The notes under the pieces are model-generated. The model ran no database searches. It worked only from the letters and a program-made list of their open reading frames with translations, and was not told where the DNA came from. Below, in pieces: positions 16,418-24,643 of a stretch of 64,000 nucleotides of DNA. Source of the stretch: Bog-532 sp965277615 (GTDB taxonomy: Bacteria; Actinomycetota; Actinomycetes; Streptosporangiales; Streptosporangiaceae); contig CBDIDG010000002.1 of assembly GCA_965277615.1 (NCBI GenBank), positions 186,001 to 250,000 of the forward strand, read 5' to 3'. The position numbers and the translations under genes were made by a program. Numbering within the stretch: the stretch's first letter is position 1; each line of letters opens with the position of its first letter.

Positions 16418-17143
16418 ATGGTGGCCGCGGTGAACAACCCCGACCCGCCGGGCCGGATCGTGGTCGTGGACGACGACCCCACAGTGGCCGACGTCGTCGG
16501 ACGGTACCTCGTCCGCGATGGGCACCACGTGGAGTGCGTCCGCGACGGGCAAGAAGCGCTCCGGCGGGTAGCTGAAGAACCCCCTGACCTGATCGTTCTC
16601 GACCTCATGCTGCCGGGCATCGACGGCCTGGAGGTGTGCCGCAGGCTTCGGGCCCGCTGGCCGATCCCGGTCGTCATGCTGACCGCGCTGGGGGATGAGA
16701 CCGATCGGCTGGTTGGCTTCGAAACCGGGGCCGACGACTACGTGACCAAGCCGTTCAGCCCGCGTGAGCTGGCGCTGCGGGTCCGCTCGGTGCTCCGCCG
16801 GGCCCGCGGCACCGGCCTGCCCGACCCTCAGCCCGCCGGGCTCGTCGGGGATGGCGACCTGTCGGTCGACCTGACCGCGCACGAGGTCCGGGTGGCCGGC
16901 TCACTGCTGTCCCTGACCTCTCGGGAGTACGACCTGCTGGTGTTCCTGATGCAGAACCCGCGCAAGGCGTTCACCCGGGAGCAGCTGCTGAACCAGGTCT
17001 GGAGCTGGACGTTCGGTGACACCTCCACCGTCACCGTGCACGTCCGCCGGCTGCGCGAGAAGCTTGAGTCCGACCCGACCCTGCCGCGCCGGATCGTGAC
17101 CGTCTGGGGCGTCGGCTACCGCTACGAGCCTGAGGCGGCTTAG
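16418..17143 (+). CDS. OmpR/PhoB family response regulator
   Basis: 241 residues. Receiver domain: VVDDDP acidic pocket near 17-20, phosphoacceptor Asp in LIVLDLMLPGIDGLEV, Thr in VVMLTAL and Lys in YVTKPFSP. The C-terminal winged helix has LTSREYDLLVFLMQNP and VTVHVRRLREKLESDP...GVGYRYEP. ATG 16418 follows GGGAGG. The next gene is its histidine kinase, whose GTG overlaps this stop by one base. It probably controls the surrounding envelope cluster through the 11-bp-period direct repeats found at its promoters. Confidence 0.92.
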   Translation: MVAAVNNPDPPGRIVVVDDDPTVADVVGRYLVRDGHHVECVRDGQEALRRVAEEPPDLIVLDLMLPGIDGLEVCRRLRARWPIPVVMLTALGDETDRLVGFETGADDYVTKPFSPRELALRVRSVLRRARGTGLPDPQPAGLVGDGDLSVDLTAHEVRVAGSLLSLTSREYDLLVFLMQNPRKAFTREQLLNQVWSWTFGDTSTVTVHVRRLREKLESDPTLPRRIVTVWGVGYRYEPEAA

Positions 17144-18399
17144 TGCATGCGTCCCCCGTGGCCGGCGTCCTCGCCGGCCCCCTGCCTGACGTGGCCTGGT
17201 CCGACCTGTTCCACGTGTCCATCACCGCCGCCGCCATCGCGGTCGTGGCCATCATCGTCGGCGTCTTCGCCCTGCACGCCATGGCGCGCCGGTCGATCGG
17301 GCTTCTCCTCACCCTGATCTCTGCCGTCACCATCATCACGGCGCTGGCCGGCGTGGGCGGCATTACCATCATCATGGTCGGTAACTCCGCCGACCGCGAG
17401 GTCATGCTGGAGCTGCTGATCATCGCGGGTCTGGCCGGGTTCGCGGTCGCCCTGCTGATCGGGCGACGGCTGACCAAGGCCAGCCGGTCGCTGCTCGAAG
17501 CGGTGCAGAAGACCGGCGACAGCGGCCTGTACATCCCGCCCACCATGCCGCTGCCGGCCGAGCTGGCCGGCCTGTCCGAAGGCCTGTCCGCCGCGCACGA
17601 GCGGCTGGCCCAGGCCCGGTCCCGGGAGCGGGCCCTGGAGGCCAGCCGCCGCGAGCTGGTGGCCTGGGTCAGTCACGACCTGCGGACCCCGCTGGCCGGG
17701 CTGCGCGCGATGGCCGAAGCCCTGGAAGACCAGGTGGTGGTGGATCCGCGCACGGTCAGTGCGTACCACACCCAGATCCGGCGTGAGGTGGACCGGCTTT
17801 CGCTGATGATCGACGACCTGTTCGAGCTGTCCCGGATCCACGCCGGCGCGCTCCGGCTGAACCGGCGCCCGGTCGCCCTGGAGGACATGGTGGCCGAGGT
17901 GCTGGCCAGTGCGGAGCCGGTGGCCCGGGCCAAGGGGGTGCGGCTGGCCGGGTCCGCGGTCCGCGGCATGCCGATCTACGTGGACGCGGCCGAGTTCGGG
18001 CGGGCCCTGCGCAACCTGGTCATCAACGCGGTCCGGCACACGCCGTCCGACGGGACGGTCGAGGTCCTGGGCGACGTCCAGCAGGGCATGGCCCGGTTCA
18101 GCGTGGCCGACGCCTGCGGCGGGATCCCGCCGCAGGACCTGCCGCGTGTGTTCGACGTCGCGTTCCGGGGCGAGGCGGCCCGCACACCGGGACCACAGGA
18201 GGGCGCGGGCCTGGGCCTGAGCATCGCCCGCGGCATCGTCGAGGCGCACGCAGGCCAGATCGCGGTGCGCAACGCCGGCGCGGGCTGCCAGTTCCTCATC
18301 CGGCTGCCGCTGGCCCGTTCGGTCGCCCCGGCGCCGGACTTTCCGGCCCGCCCCGGCTCCGGCACCGGCGCCCAGCGCGCGGTCCCGGCCGGCCTCTGA
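17143..18399 (+). CDS. Sensor histidine kinase
   Basis: 418 residues from GTG 17143 (TAGTG overlap with the regulator). Three hydrophobic stretches occupy roughly residues 16-105 with only a short outer loop, so it may sense the membrane itself. A coiled region is followed by the H box VAWVSHDLRTPLAGLRAM, the N box LRNLVINAVRHTPSDG, a G1 variant VADACGGIPPQDL (usually DxGxGI) and the G2 box GAGLGLSIARGIVEAHAG. It phosphorylates the adjacent OmpR regulator. The altered G1 box (DACGG) is noteworthy, although it keeps the key Asp. Confidence 0.9.
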   Translation: MHASPVAGVLAGPLPDVAWSDLFHVSITAAAIAVVAIIVGVFALHAMARRSIGLLLTLISAVTIITALAGVGGITIIMVGNSADREVMLELLIIAGLAGFAVALLIGRRLTKASRSLLEAVQKTGDSGLYIPPTMPLPAELAGLSEGLSAAHERLAQARSRERALEASRRELVAWVSHDLRTPLAGLRAMAEALEDQVVVDPRTVSAYHTQIRREVDRLSLMIDDLFELSRIHAGALRLNRRPVALEDMVAEVLASAEPVARAKGVRLAGSAVRGMPIYVDAAEFGRALRNLVINAVRHTPSDGTVEVLGDVQQGMARFSVADACGGIPPQDLPRVFDVAFRGEAARTPGPQEGAGLGLSIARGIVEAHAGQIAVRNAGAGCQFLIRLPLARSVAPAPDFPARPGSGTGAQRAVPAGL

Positions 18400-18427
18400 C
18401 CATTCTCAGCGCGCGGGCGGGAACGGC

Positions 18428-19936
18428 TCAGCCGATCGCGGCCAGGTAGTCCGGTACCGCCGAGAAGTCGCCGGCGTCGGAGATCAGCCCGATATAGCCG
18501 TCGGGACGGATCAGCACCAGGGTGCGCTCGGCCGCGCTGTAGGCGCGGGCCAGATAGCCCTCGGTGTCGGCGATGTCGTCGGGGCCGGCCGGTTGCCGGA
18601 CGACATGGAGCGTCCTGAGACCGAACGGGGAAGCCTTGATCGCCCCCGGCGTGACCCCGAAGCTGAGCAACGTGAAGTGCCCGCCACGGGTCAGGTCGAA
18701 CAGCCGGTGCTGGCCGTCCACCGTGGCCAGCCCGGTCGCGTCCGGGGCGCGGTCGCCGGCCCGGAGTGCGGCCGTCTCATCGCGGTCGTCCCGGGCCAGG
18801 GCCGAGCCGCGGTAGCCCACGTCGAGCTCGATCGTGCTGGCGTCGCGGCGGATGGGGACTTCGTTCCGCTCGATCGTCTGGGCCAGGCGAGCGTTCGAGA
18901 GCGCGAGCACGCTGGCCGCGACCGGTCGCCGCTCGGCTTCGTAGCTGTCGAGCAGCGCCGGCGAGGCGCCTTTGGCCACCGCCGCCAGCTTCCAGCCCAG
19001 GTTGTAGGAGTCCTGGATGCCGGTGTTCATCCCCTGGCCGCCGGCCGGGGAGTGGATGTGCGCGGCGTCACCGGCCAGGAACACCCGGCCCTCGCGGTAG
19101 CGGTCGACCAGGCGGATGTTGGCCCGCCACAGCGACGACCACTCCGGCTGGTGCAGGCGGAGGTCGGTCCGGCCGGTCCGCCGCTCCAGGATGGCCTGCA
19201 GGTTAGCCAGGCTGAGGTCGGGGTCCTGCCCCGGCGCGATGCTGGCCTGGTACTGGAAGACGTCGGTCGAGGGCAGCGGGCAGAGGGCGAACAGGCCGTC
19301 CGCGTGCTGCCACAGCCGCCATTCGTCGCGATCGAGGCCGTCGACCGCGACGTCGGCGACGAGCATCCGCACCTCCTCGCGGGTCTCGCCCACGAAATCG
19401 ATGCCGGCCTGCCTGCGGATGACGCTGTGGCCGCCGTCGCAGCCCGCCAGCCAGCGCGCGGTGACCGTCTCGGTCTCGCCGTCGGTGACCAGCACGGCCG
19501 ACACCCCCTCGCCGGTCTGCTGGAAGCGGTCGAGCGTGGTGCCGAACTCGACCGCGCCGCCGAGCTCGGCCAGCCGCAGCCGCAGCGCTTCCTCGGTCCG
19601 CCACTCCGGCGTGATCAAGCTGGTCGTGTACGGGATGTCGGGGCGGTTCTTCAGTTCCTCGGGCTCGGCGCCGCCCCGCGTCAGCTGGCCGTCGGGAGCG
19701 ATCCGGACCATCGGCATCGCCATCCGGCCGTGGGCGATCTCTCGGTCGACGAGGCCGAGATCGCCGAACACCTCCAGGGTGCGGGGCTGGATGCCCTTGC
19801 CGCGCGAGCCGGGCTGCGGGCCGGGGGCGGCCTCGATCAGCCGGAAGGAGACGCCGCTGCGGGCCAGCTGAACGGCCAGGGTCAGACCGGTCGGGCCGGC
19901 CCCGGCGATCAGCACCGTCGGCCCGTCCGTCTCCAT
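18428..19936 (-). CDS. FAD-dependent aromatic monooxygenase (class A)
   Basis: 502 residues. Rossmann motif LIAGAGPTGLTLAVQLARSG (near 9-28), DG motif LAGCDGGHSVIRRQAGI and GD motif VFLAGDAAHIHSPAGGQGMN, plus a thioredoxin-like C-terminal domain. This matches the PheA/TfdB/RdmE type that hydroxylates phenols or polyketides with NAD(P)H and O2. It starts at ATG 19936, divergent from a TetR regulator with palindromic sites between. It is probably induced by its aromatic substrate. The pair interrupts the glycosylation-type cluster and looks like an independent insertion. Confidence 0.88.
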   Translation of the reverse strand: METDGPTVLIAGAGPTGLTLAVQLARSGVSFRLIEAAPGPQPGSRGKGIQPRTLEVFGDLGLVDREIAHGRMAMPMVRIAPDGQLTRGGAEPEELKNRPDIPYTTSLITPEWRTEEALRLRLAELGGAVEFGTTLDRFQQTGEGVSAVLVTDGETETVTARWLAGCDGGHSVIRRQAGIDFVGETREEVRMLVADVAVDGLDRDEWRLWQHADGLFALCPLPSTDVFQYQASIAPGQDPDLSLANLQAILERRTGRTDLRLHQPEWSSLWRANIRLVDRYREGRVFLAGDAAHIHSPAGGQGMNTGIQDSYNLGWKLAAVAKGASPALLDSYEAERRPVAASVLALSNARLAQTIERNEVPIRRDASTIELDVGYRGSALARDDRDETAALRAGDRAPDATGLATVDGQHRLFDLTRGGHFTLLSFGVTPGAIKASPFGLRTLHVVRQPAGPDDIADTEGYLARAYSAAERTLVLIRPDGYIGLISDAGDFSAVPDYLAAIG

Positions 19937-19978
19937 GATCTCGGTCTCCGTGGTCCTGGGCCCGGTCGCAGCTCCGAT

Positions 19979-20028
19979 CTAAGAAAGGATTAACTTTCTA
20001 AGCACGATAGGATGACTTGCTAAGAAAG
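19979..20028. promoter_or_regulatory. TetR operator cluster between monooxygenase and TetR gene
   Basis: Three related arms: CTAAGAAAG (19979-19987), inverted CTTTCTAAG (19994-20002) and GCTAAGAAAG (20019-20028). The AGAAAG/CTTTCT core forms a six-base-spaced dyad. Its position over both divergent promoters is typical for a TetR-type repressor of its neighbour. Confidence 0.65.
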
Positions 20029-20052
20029 GCAAGGCTTTTCTATCGTGAGGTG

Positions 20053-20676
20053 ATGGTCACCGAGGCACCCAAACCCGTCCGCCGTCGCCGGCACGGCCAA
20101 GAGCTGGAGTCAGCGCTGCTCACGGCGGCCTTGGACGAGCTGGTCAAGGTCGGCTACGCCCGCTTGACCATGGAATCGGTCGCCAAACGGGCCAGCACCA
20201 GCGAGCCCGTGCTCTACCGTCGCTGGCCCAATAAGGACCAGCTGGTGCTGGCCGCGATGGAGCACTACCGAAACGCTAACCCGATCGCTCTCCCCGACAC
20301 CGGCGCTCTGCGCGGCGACCTGCTGGCCGAGCTGACGGCGGTGACCGAAGCCCGGGCCGGCATCTACGCCATCGCCGCGGCCGCCTCTTTCTCGGGGCTG
20401 CTGGCCGACACCGGCCTCACGGTCAGCCAGATCCGCGAACAGGTCATGGGTGGCCCGCTGCTCCCGCACCAGCGGGCTATCTATCAGCGGGCCCACGACC
20501 GCGGCGAGATCGACCTCGAGCGCATCCCGGCCGCCGTGCTCAACCTGCCGTTCGACCTGGTGCGTCACGACCTGCTCATGGCCCTCAGGCCCCCGGAGCC
20601 CGCCCGCATCCAGTCGATCGTTGACGAACTCTTCCTGCCCCTTCTCCGGGAGTATCAGGCAGGCAACGCGGCTTAG
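20053..20676 (+). CDS. TetR/AcrR family transcriptional regulator
   Basis: 207 residues from ATG 20053, which follows GTGAGGTG; a longer form from 20017 would start inside the operator region. HTH: LLTAALDELVKVGYARLTMESVAKRASTSEPVLYRRWPNKDQLV, then a ligand-binding C-terminal domain ending RIQSIVDELFLPLLRE. It is expected to repress the divergent flavin monooxygenase and itself, with release by an aromatic ligand. The stop overlaps the end of the convergent epimerase gene. Confidence 0.88.
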   Translation: MVTEAPKPVRRRRHGQELESALLTAALDELVKVGYARLTMESVAKRASTSEPVLYRRWPNKDQLVLAAMEHYRNANPIALPDTGALRGDLLAELTAVTEARAGIYAIAAAASFSGLLADTGLTVSQIREQVMGGPLLPHQRAIYQRAHDRGEIDLERIPAAVLNLPFDLVRHDLLMALRPPEPARIQSIVDELFLPLLREYQAGNAA

Positions 20677-21791
20677 CCCAAGGTGGCCGGGACGCGGGCC
20701 GACGCCCGCAGCTCGGCCCGGGCGAACTCGCTGACGCCGCGGGCGAACGTGACCTGGGCCCGGAACCCGAGGTCCTGCTCGGCGGCGGCCGGGGAAGCCA
20801 TGATGTGCCGGACGTCGCCCAGCCGGAATTCTCCCGTCACGTGCGGCACCAGGCCGCCGCCGAACTCACCGGCCAGCGCTTCCGCCATCTCGCCCACCGT
20901 GTGCGGGTGGCCGCTGGCCACGTTGAAACTCCGCAGGCTCCCAGCGGCCCCGCTCTCGGTCGCCCCGGCCGCCTCGGCCACGCCGGCCGTCCCGGTCGCG
21001 TCAATCGCGAGCAGGTTGGCCCGGGCCACGTCGGTCACGTGGACGAAGTCGCGCTGCTGGCGGCCGTCCTCGAACACCCTCGGGGCGACGCCGTTCTCGC
21101 AGGCGGACCGGAAGATGGCCGCCACGCCGGAGTACGGCGTGTCCCGCGGCATCCGGGGCCCGTACACGTTGTGATAGCGCAGCGCGATGGCCCGACCGTC
21201 GGTGAGCCGGGCCCAGCTGGCGGCCAGGTGCTCCTGGGCCAGCTTGCTCGTCGCGTAGGCGTTCCGTGGGTCCAGCGGGGCGTCCTCGCTGATCGTGGCG
21301 GTCTGCAGGTCCTGCCCGCAGCGTGGGCAGCGCGGCTCGAACCGGCCCGCCAGCAGATCCTCCCGGGCCCGCGGCGCGGGGCGGACCCGGCCGTGCTGGG
21401 CACAGTCGTAGGCGCCCTCGCCGTACACCACCATGGAGGAGGCGAGCACCAGGCGCTGAACGCCGGCCCGGCCCATCTCGGTCAGCAGGGTCGCGGTGCC
21501 GGTCACGTTGACATCGGAGTAGGCGGGCAGGTCGGCCAGGTCGACGCCCAGCCCGACCAGCGCGGCCTGGTGGCACACCACGTCCACCCCGGCCAGGGCC
21601 TGCCGGACCGCGGCCGCGTCCCGCACGTCGGCCACGACCAGCTCCGCGTCATCCGGCAGGTAGCCGGGCCGGCCGTCGTGGACCGCTGGCGTGAGTGAGT
21701 CGTAGCCGCGTACCTCATGGCCGAGGTCCCGCGCGGTCTCGAGAATGTGTGATCCGATGAAACCGGCCGCGCCGGTGACGAGTACCCGCAT
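20673..21791 (-). CDS. NAD-dependent sugar epimerase/dehydratase, dTDP-L-rhamnose 4-epimerase-like
   Basis: 372 residues from ATG 21791. An extended SDR: VTGAAGFIGSHILE nucleotide loop, catalytic Ser in LASSMVVYGEG and YATSK active site. Between them is an insert with YDCAQHGRVRP and RCPRCGQDL. These Cys/His residues form a zinc-ribbon-like block that, as I recall, marks the dTDP-L-rhamnose 4-epimerase (WbiB-like) branch. It should interconvert nucleotide-sugar epimers in the cytosol. It is divergent from the GT2-DUF2064 pair with two putative regulator sites between, suggesting joint control. Confidence 0.8.
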   Translation of the reverse strand: MRVLVTGAAGFIGSHILETARDLGHEVRGYDSLTPAVHDGRPGYLPDDAELVVADVRDAAAVRQALAGVDVVCHQAALVGLGVDLADLPAYSDVNVTGTATLLTEMGRAGVQRLVLASSMVVYGEGAYDCAQHGRVRPAPRAREDLLAGRFEPRCPRCGQDLQTATISEDAPLDPRNAYATSKLAQEHLAASWARLTDGRAIALRYHNVYGPRMPRDTPYSGVAAIFRSACENGVAPRVFEDGRQQRDFVHVTDVARANLLAIDATGTAGVAEAAGATESGAAGSLRSFNVASGHPHTVGEMAEALAGEFGGGLVPHVTGEFRLGDVRHIMASPAAAEQDLGFRAQVTFARGVSEFARAELRASARVPATLG

Positions 21792-21841
21792 GGCCGGAGC
21801 CAAGCACGCCGGGACCGCGCTCGTAGCCGGTAAAGGGTCGC

Positions 21842-21858
21842 CGTCACCAGTACGTAAG
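21842..21858 (+). promoter_or_regulatory. Putative response-regulator site B
   Basis: CGTCACCAGTACGTAAG: direct repeat CGTCACC/CGTAAGC with an 11-bp period in the epimerase/GT2 divergent promoter. It is exactly 50 bp from site C and matches site A at 14 of 17 positions. Confidence 0.5.
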
Positions 21859-21891
21859 CCCAGGTCGCCGTGACCGGCCGGCCCCCCGCGG

Positions 21892-21908
21892 CGTCACCGC
21901 TTCGTAAG
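21892..21908 (+). promoter_or_regulatory. Putative response-regulator site C
   Basis: CGTCACCGCTTCGTAAG, the second copy of the motif, 46 bp upstream of the GT2 start and on the same DNA face roughly five turns from site B. Confidence 0.5.
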
Positions 21909-21953
21909 GGCTTTCGCCCCGTTCGCGCCGGGTTCCCCCCGTAGATTCGCGCC

Positions 21954-22604
21954 ATGGAGATCGATGTCGTCCTGCCGTGCCTGAACGAAGCAGGCGCCCT
22001 GCCCTGGCTGTTGTCACGGATGCCGGCCGGGTACCGGCCGATCGTGGCGGACAACGGCTCCGACGACGGTTCGCCGGCGATCGCCGCGGACCATGGCGCC
22101 ACCGTCGTTCACGTGCCGCGGCGTGGCTACGGCGCTGCCTGCCACGCCGGCCTGGAGGCGGCCAAGACCGACATCGTCTGCTTCATGGATGCGGACGGGT
22201 CCCTTGACCCGGCCGACCTGTCGGCGGTGTCCGGGCTGGTCGAGAGCGGCCAGGCCGACCTGGCCATGGGCCGCCGGCAGCCGCAGAGCGCGGACGCCTG
22301 GCCCGCCCACGCCCGGCTCGGCAACGTCGTGATCGCCGCGGCCCTGCGCCGCCGTTCCGGCGTCCGGGTCCACGACATCGGGCCCATGCGGGCCGCCCGG
22401 CGGGAGGACCTGCTGGCCCTGCCGATCTCCGACCGCCGGTTCGGCTACCCGCTGGAGACCGTGGTCCGGGCGGCCGAGGCCGGCTGGCGGGTGTGCGAAC
22501 GGGACGTCCCGTACTACGCGCGAACCGGGAAATCGAAGGTCACCGGCACGGTGGGCGGCACCATGCGGACGGTGCGCGACATGCGCAAGGTGCTCGCCTC
22601 ATGA
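21954..22604 (+). CDS. Glycosyltransferase family 2
   Basis: 216 residues starting MEIDVVLPCLNEAGALPWLL. GT-A fold motifs: VADNGSDDGS (nucleotide-binding Asp) and FMDADGSLDP (DxD metal site). It has no membrane helices. It resembles dolichyl-phosphate mannose synthase-like or glucosyl-3-phosphoglycerate-like enzymes. It could load a sugar on a polyprenyl phosphate for the GT87-like membrane enzyme nearby; that link is an inference. Its stop overlaps the next start (ATGA). Confidence 0.85.
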   Translation: MEIDVVLPCLNEAGALPWLLSRMPAGYRPIVADNGSDDGSPAIAADHGATVVHVPRRGYGAACHAGLEAAKTDIVCFMDADGSLDPADLSAVSGLVESGQADLAMGRRQPQSADAWPAHARLGNVVIAAALRRRSGVRVHDIGPMRAARREDLLALPISDRRFGYPLETVVRAAEAGWRVCERDVPYYARTGKSKVTGTVGGTMRTVRDMRKVLAS

Positions 22605-23302
22605 GTGACCTGGCCGCCCAGATCGTCGTGCTGGCCAAGGAGCCGGTCCCGGGCCGGGTCAAGACCAGGCTCACCCCGCCGTTCACCCCGCGGGAGGCGG
22701 CGACCCTGGCCGAGGCCGCGCTGGCCGACACGCTCGAGGCGGTCCACCGCACCCGGGTGGTACGCCGGGTGCTGTGCCTGGCGGGCGAGCCCGGGTTCTG
22801 GCTGCCGCCCGGCTTCGAGGTGATCCCGCAGCGGGGCAACGGGCTGGACGAGCGGATCGCCGCGGCGATGTGGGACACCTACGGCGGGCTGCCGGTGCCG
22901 ACCGTGCTCATCGGCATGGATACCCCGCAGGTCACCGCGGGCCTGCTGGAGGCGGCGGTGGAGCCGCTGGCCCGCACGATGGCCGACGCCGCGTTCGGGC
23001 CCGCCGAGGACGGTGGCTTCTGGCTGCTCGGCCTGCGCCGGCCCGCGCCCGCTCTCACCCTGGGGGTGCCGATGTCGGAATCGGTCACCGGGCGGGCGCA
23101 GCTGGTCCGGCTGATCCAGGCCGGGCTGCGCATCCACATGACCCCGGAACTGGTCGACGTGGACACCCTGACCGAGGCGGCCCGGGTGGCCCGGCTCGCC
23201 CCGGCCACCCGGTTCGCGACCACGCTGGCCGCCACTCTGGGGGCGCCCGCCGAACCGGACGAGCCGGTACCGGACTGGGCGCCCGCTCTGGTCACCCGCT
23301 GA
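22601..23302 (+). CDS. DUF2064 / TIGR04282-type glycosyltransferase-like protein
   Basis: 233 residues. It starts MSDLAAQIVVLAKEPVPGRVKTRLTPPF, the family signature of DUF2064, a nucleotidyl/glycosyltransferase-fold group often paired with a GT2. VLIGMDTPQVTAGLLEAA and FGPAEDGGFWLLGLR are the conserved active-site segments. It is coupled to the preceding GT2 by a 4-bp overlap and may provide or use an activated sugar. Its 3' end overlaps the convergent L,D-transpeptidase gene by about 11 bp. Confidence 0.82.
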   Translation: MSDLAAQIVVLAKEPVPGRVKTRLTPPFTPREAATLAEAALADTLEAVHRTRVVRRVLCLAGEPGFWLPPGFEVIPQRGNGLDERIAAAMWDTYGGLPVPTVLIGMDTPQVTAGLLEAAVEPLARTMADAAFGPAEDGGFWLLGLRRPAPALTLGVPMSESVTGRAQLVRLIQAGLRIHMTPELVDVDTLTEAARVARLAPATRFATTLAATLGAPAEPDEPVPDWAPALVTR

Positions 23303-24536
23303 CGGTGACCAGGCTGCCGTAGCTCAGCAGGTCATAGGCGGAGTGGGCCGAGCTCTCCGGCAGTTCCACGCAGCCCAGGCTCTGCTCGTAGCCGTACGAG
23401 CCGCGGTCGAAGTAGTGCACCGCGTCGCCGCCGTCGAAGTAGGAGATCCAGTACACCGGGTCGGCGTACTTGCTGCCGTCCGGGTTGGTCCCCTTCATGA
23501 TCTGGAACGGCAGCTTCTCGTAGACCGGGAAGGTGCCGTCCGCGGTGGGGGCCTGCGGGATACCGGTGTTGGCCAGCGTCTGCAGGGACTGCTTGCCGTC
23601 GTGCCAGATGGTCAGCGTCTCGGGCGCGCTCTTGCTGGCCAGCGCGTAGGTGTAGCCGTTGCCGTTGTCGTGCCCGGCGGCCACGTCCTTCATCAGGTCG
23701 GCCCAGACCGTCGCTCCGGCCTCGCCGTCCATGGTCAGGTTGTGCTGGTCCTCGAAGGACCGGATCGCGCCGCTGACGATGAGGTTGGCCGACCCTTCCG
23801 ACCAGAAGCTGTGCAGCGCGGACGGGTAGCCGCTGTCCCAGCTGAAGCTGCCGGACGGCGGGTCGTAGGCCGCCGCGATCTGAGCCGCGCTGTCCGACCC
23901 CGAGATCGCGGTCCCGCTGGCGGTCCAGCTCAGCGGCAGGTAGTTGAGCTGGGCCAGCAACTGCTCGAGCCGCAGCGTGGAGTACGCGCCGGTGGTGAAG
24001 CTGCGAGTGAACGCGGCCGCGAGGTAACCGCCGTAGTTCTTGTCCGCCCCGGCCTTGGACCGCATGCCGGACGTACCGTCCGGAACCGTCACCTTCACCT
24101 TGGTCTCTTCGGGCCAGCCAACCGAGGGGGTGAAGGTGGCCGTGCTGCCGCTGATCTTCCAGGACCCGGCCGTGTCCGGCGAGATCTTGGGCAGCGGCGT
24201 GCTGGCCGACAGCGGGGCCGAGAAGCCGACCGTGATGGGGCTGGTGCCGTTGACGGTGCCCGCGCCGGAACGGGGCGTGAACGAGGCCACCTCGATCGCG
24301 GGCGCCGGGGTCACGGGCTTCGGCGTCGCCTTGGCTCCGGCCGTGCCGCTGTGCCGCGACGCCGCGACCGATGTGGTCCGCACGGTGGTCTGGCCCGGGC
24401 CGACGGCCAGCACGACCAGGCCCGCGACGAGCACCAGCACCGCCGCGACACCGGTGATCACCAGCGACCTTCTCGCGCGCGAGCGACTGGTTCCCCGCTG
24501 TGATGTCAGACGGCGGAACCAACCCGAATACGACAC
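23292..24536 (-). CDS. L,D-transpeptidase (YkuD) with peptidoglycan-binding domain
   Basis: 414 residues. A Lys/Arg-rich N-terminus and helix LVITGVAAVLVLVAGLVVLAV (near 27-47) anchor it. An Ig-like domain (FTPRSGAGTVNGTSPITVGFS) follows, then a putative peptidoglycan-binding domain (GAIRSFEDQHNLTMDGEAGATVW) and a C-terminal YkuD domain. The catalytic Cys lies in QSLGCVELPESSA; the usual motif is SHGC, so Leu replaces the second residue. It should form 3-3 cross-links or attach proteins to peptidoglycan outside the membrane. It ends the envelope gene block. Confidence 0.82.
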   Translation of the reverse strand: MSYSGWFRRLTSQRGTSRSRARRSLVITGVAAVLVLVAGLVVLAVGPGQTTVRTTSVAASRHSGTAGAKATPKPVTPAPAIEVASFTPRSGAGTVNGTSPITVGFSAPLSASTPLPKISPDTAGSWKISGSTATFTPSVGWPEETKVKVTVPDGTSGMRSKAGADKNYGGYLAAAFTRSFTTGAYSTLRLEQLLAQLNYLPLSWTASGTAISGSDSAAQIAAAYDPPSGSFSWDSGYPSALHSFWSEGSANLIVSGAIRSFEDQHNLTMDGEAGATVWADLMKDVAAGHDNGNGYTYALASKSAPETLTIWHDGKQSLQTLANTGIPQAPTADGTFPVYEKLPFQIMKGTNPDGSKYADPVYWISYFDGGDAVHYFDRGSYGYEQSLGCVELPESSAHSAYDLLSYGSLVTVSG

Positions 24537-24618
24537 GCCTACTCCTCGCTCCCTCGGTCAGAACTAAGTCACATCAAGATCAGTAACGGTTGTGGCACAG
24601 TTTCGCGGGCCGGGTGTC

Positions 24619-24643
24619 TCGGGGCACGGCAAAGCCGCCCCGA
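24619..24643. other. Strong hairpin upstream of L,D-transpeptidase
   Basis: TCGGGG/CCCCGA plus CGGC/GCCG stems with an AAA loop and a CA bulge, about 85 bp upstream of the transpeptidase start. It may be part of a structured 5' leader. I could not match it to a known riboswitch. Confidence 0.4.
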
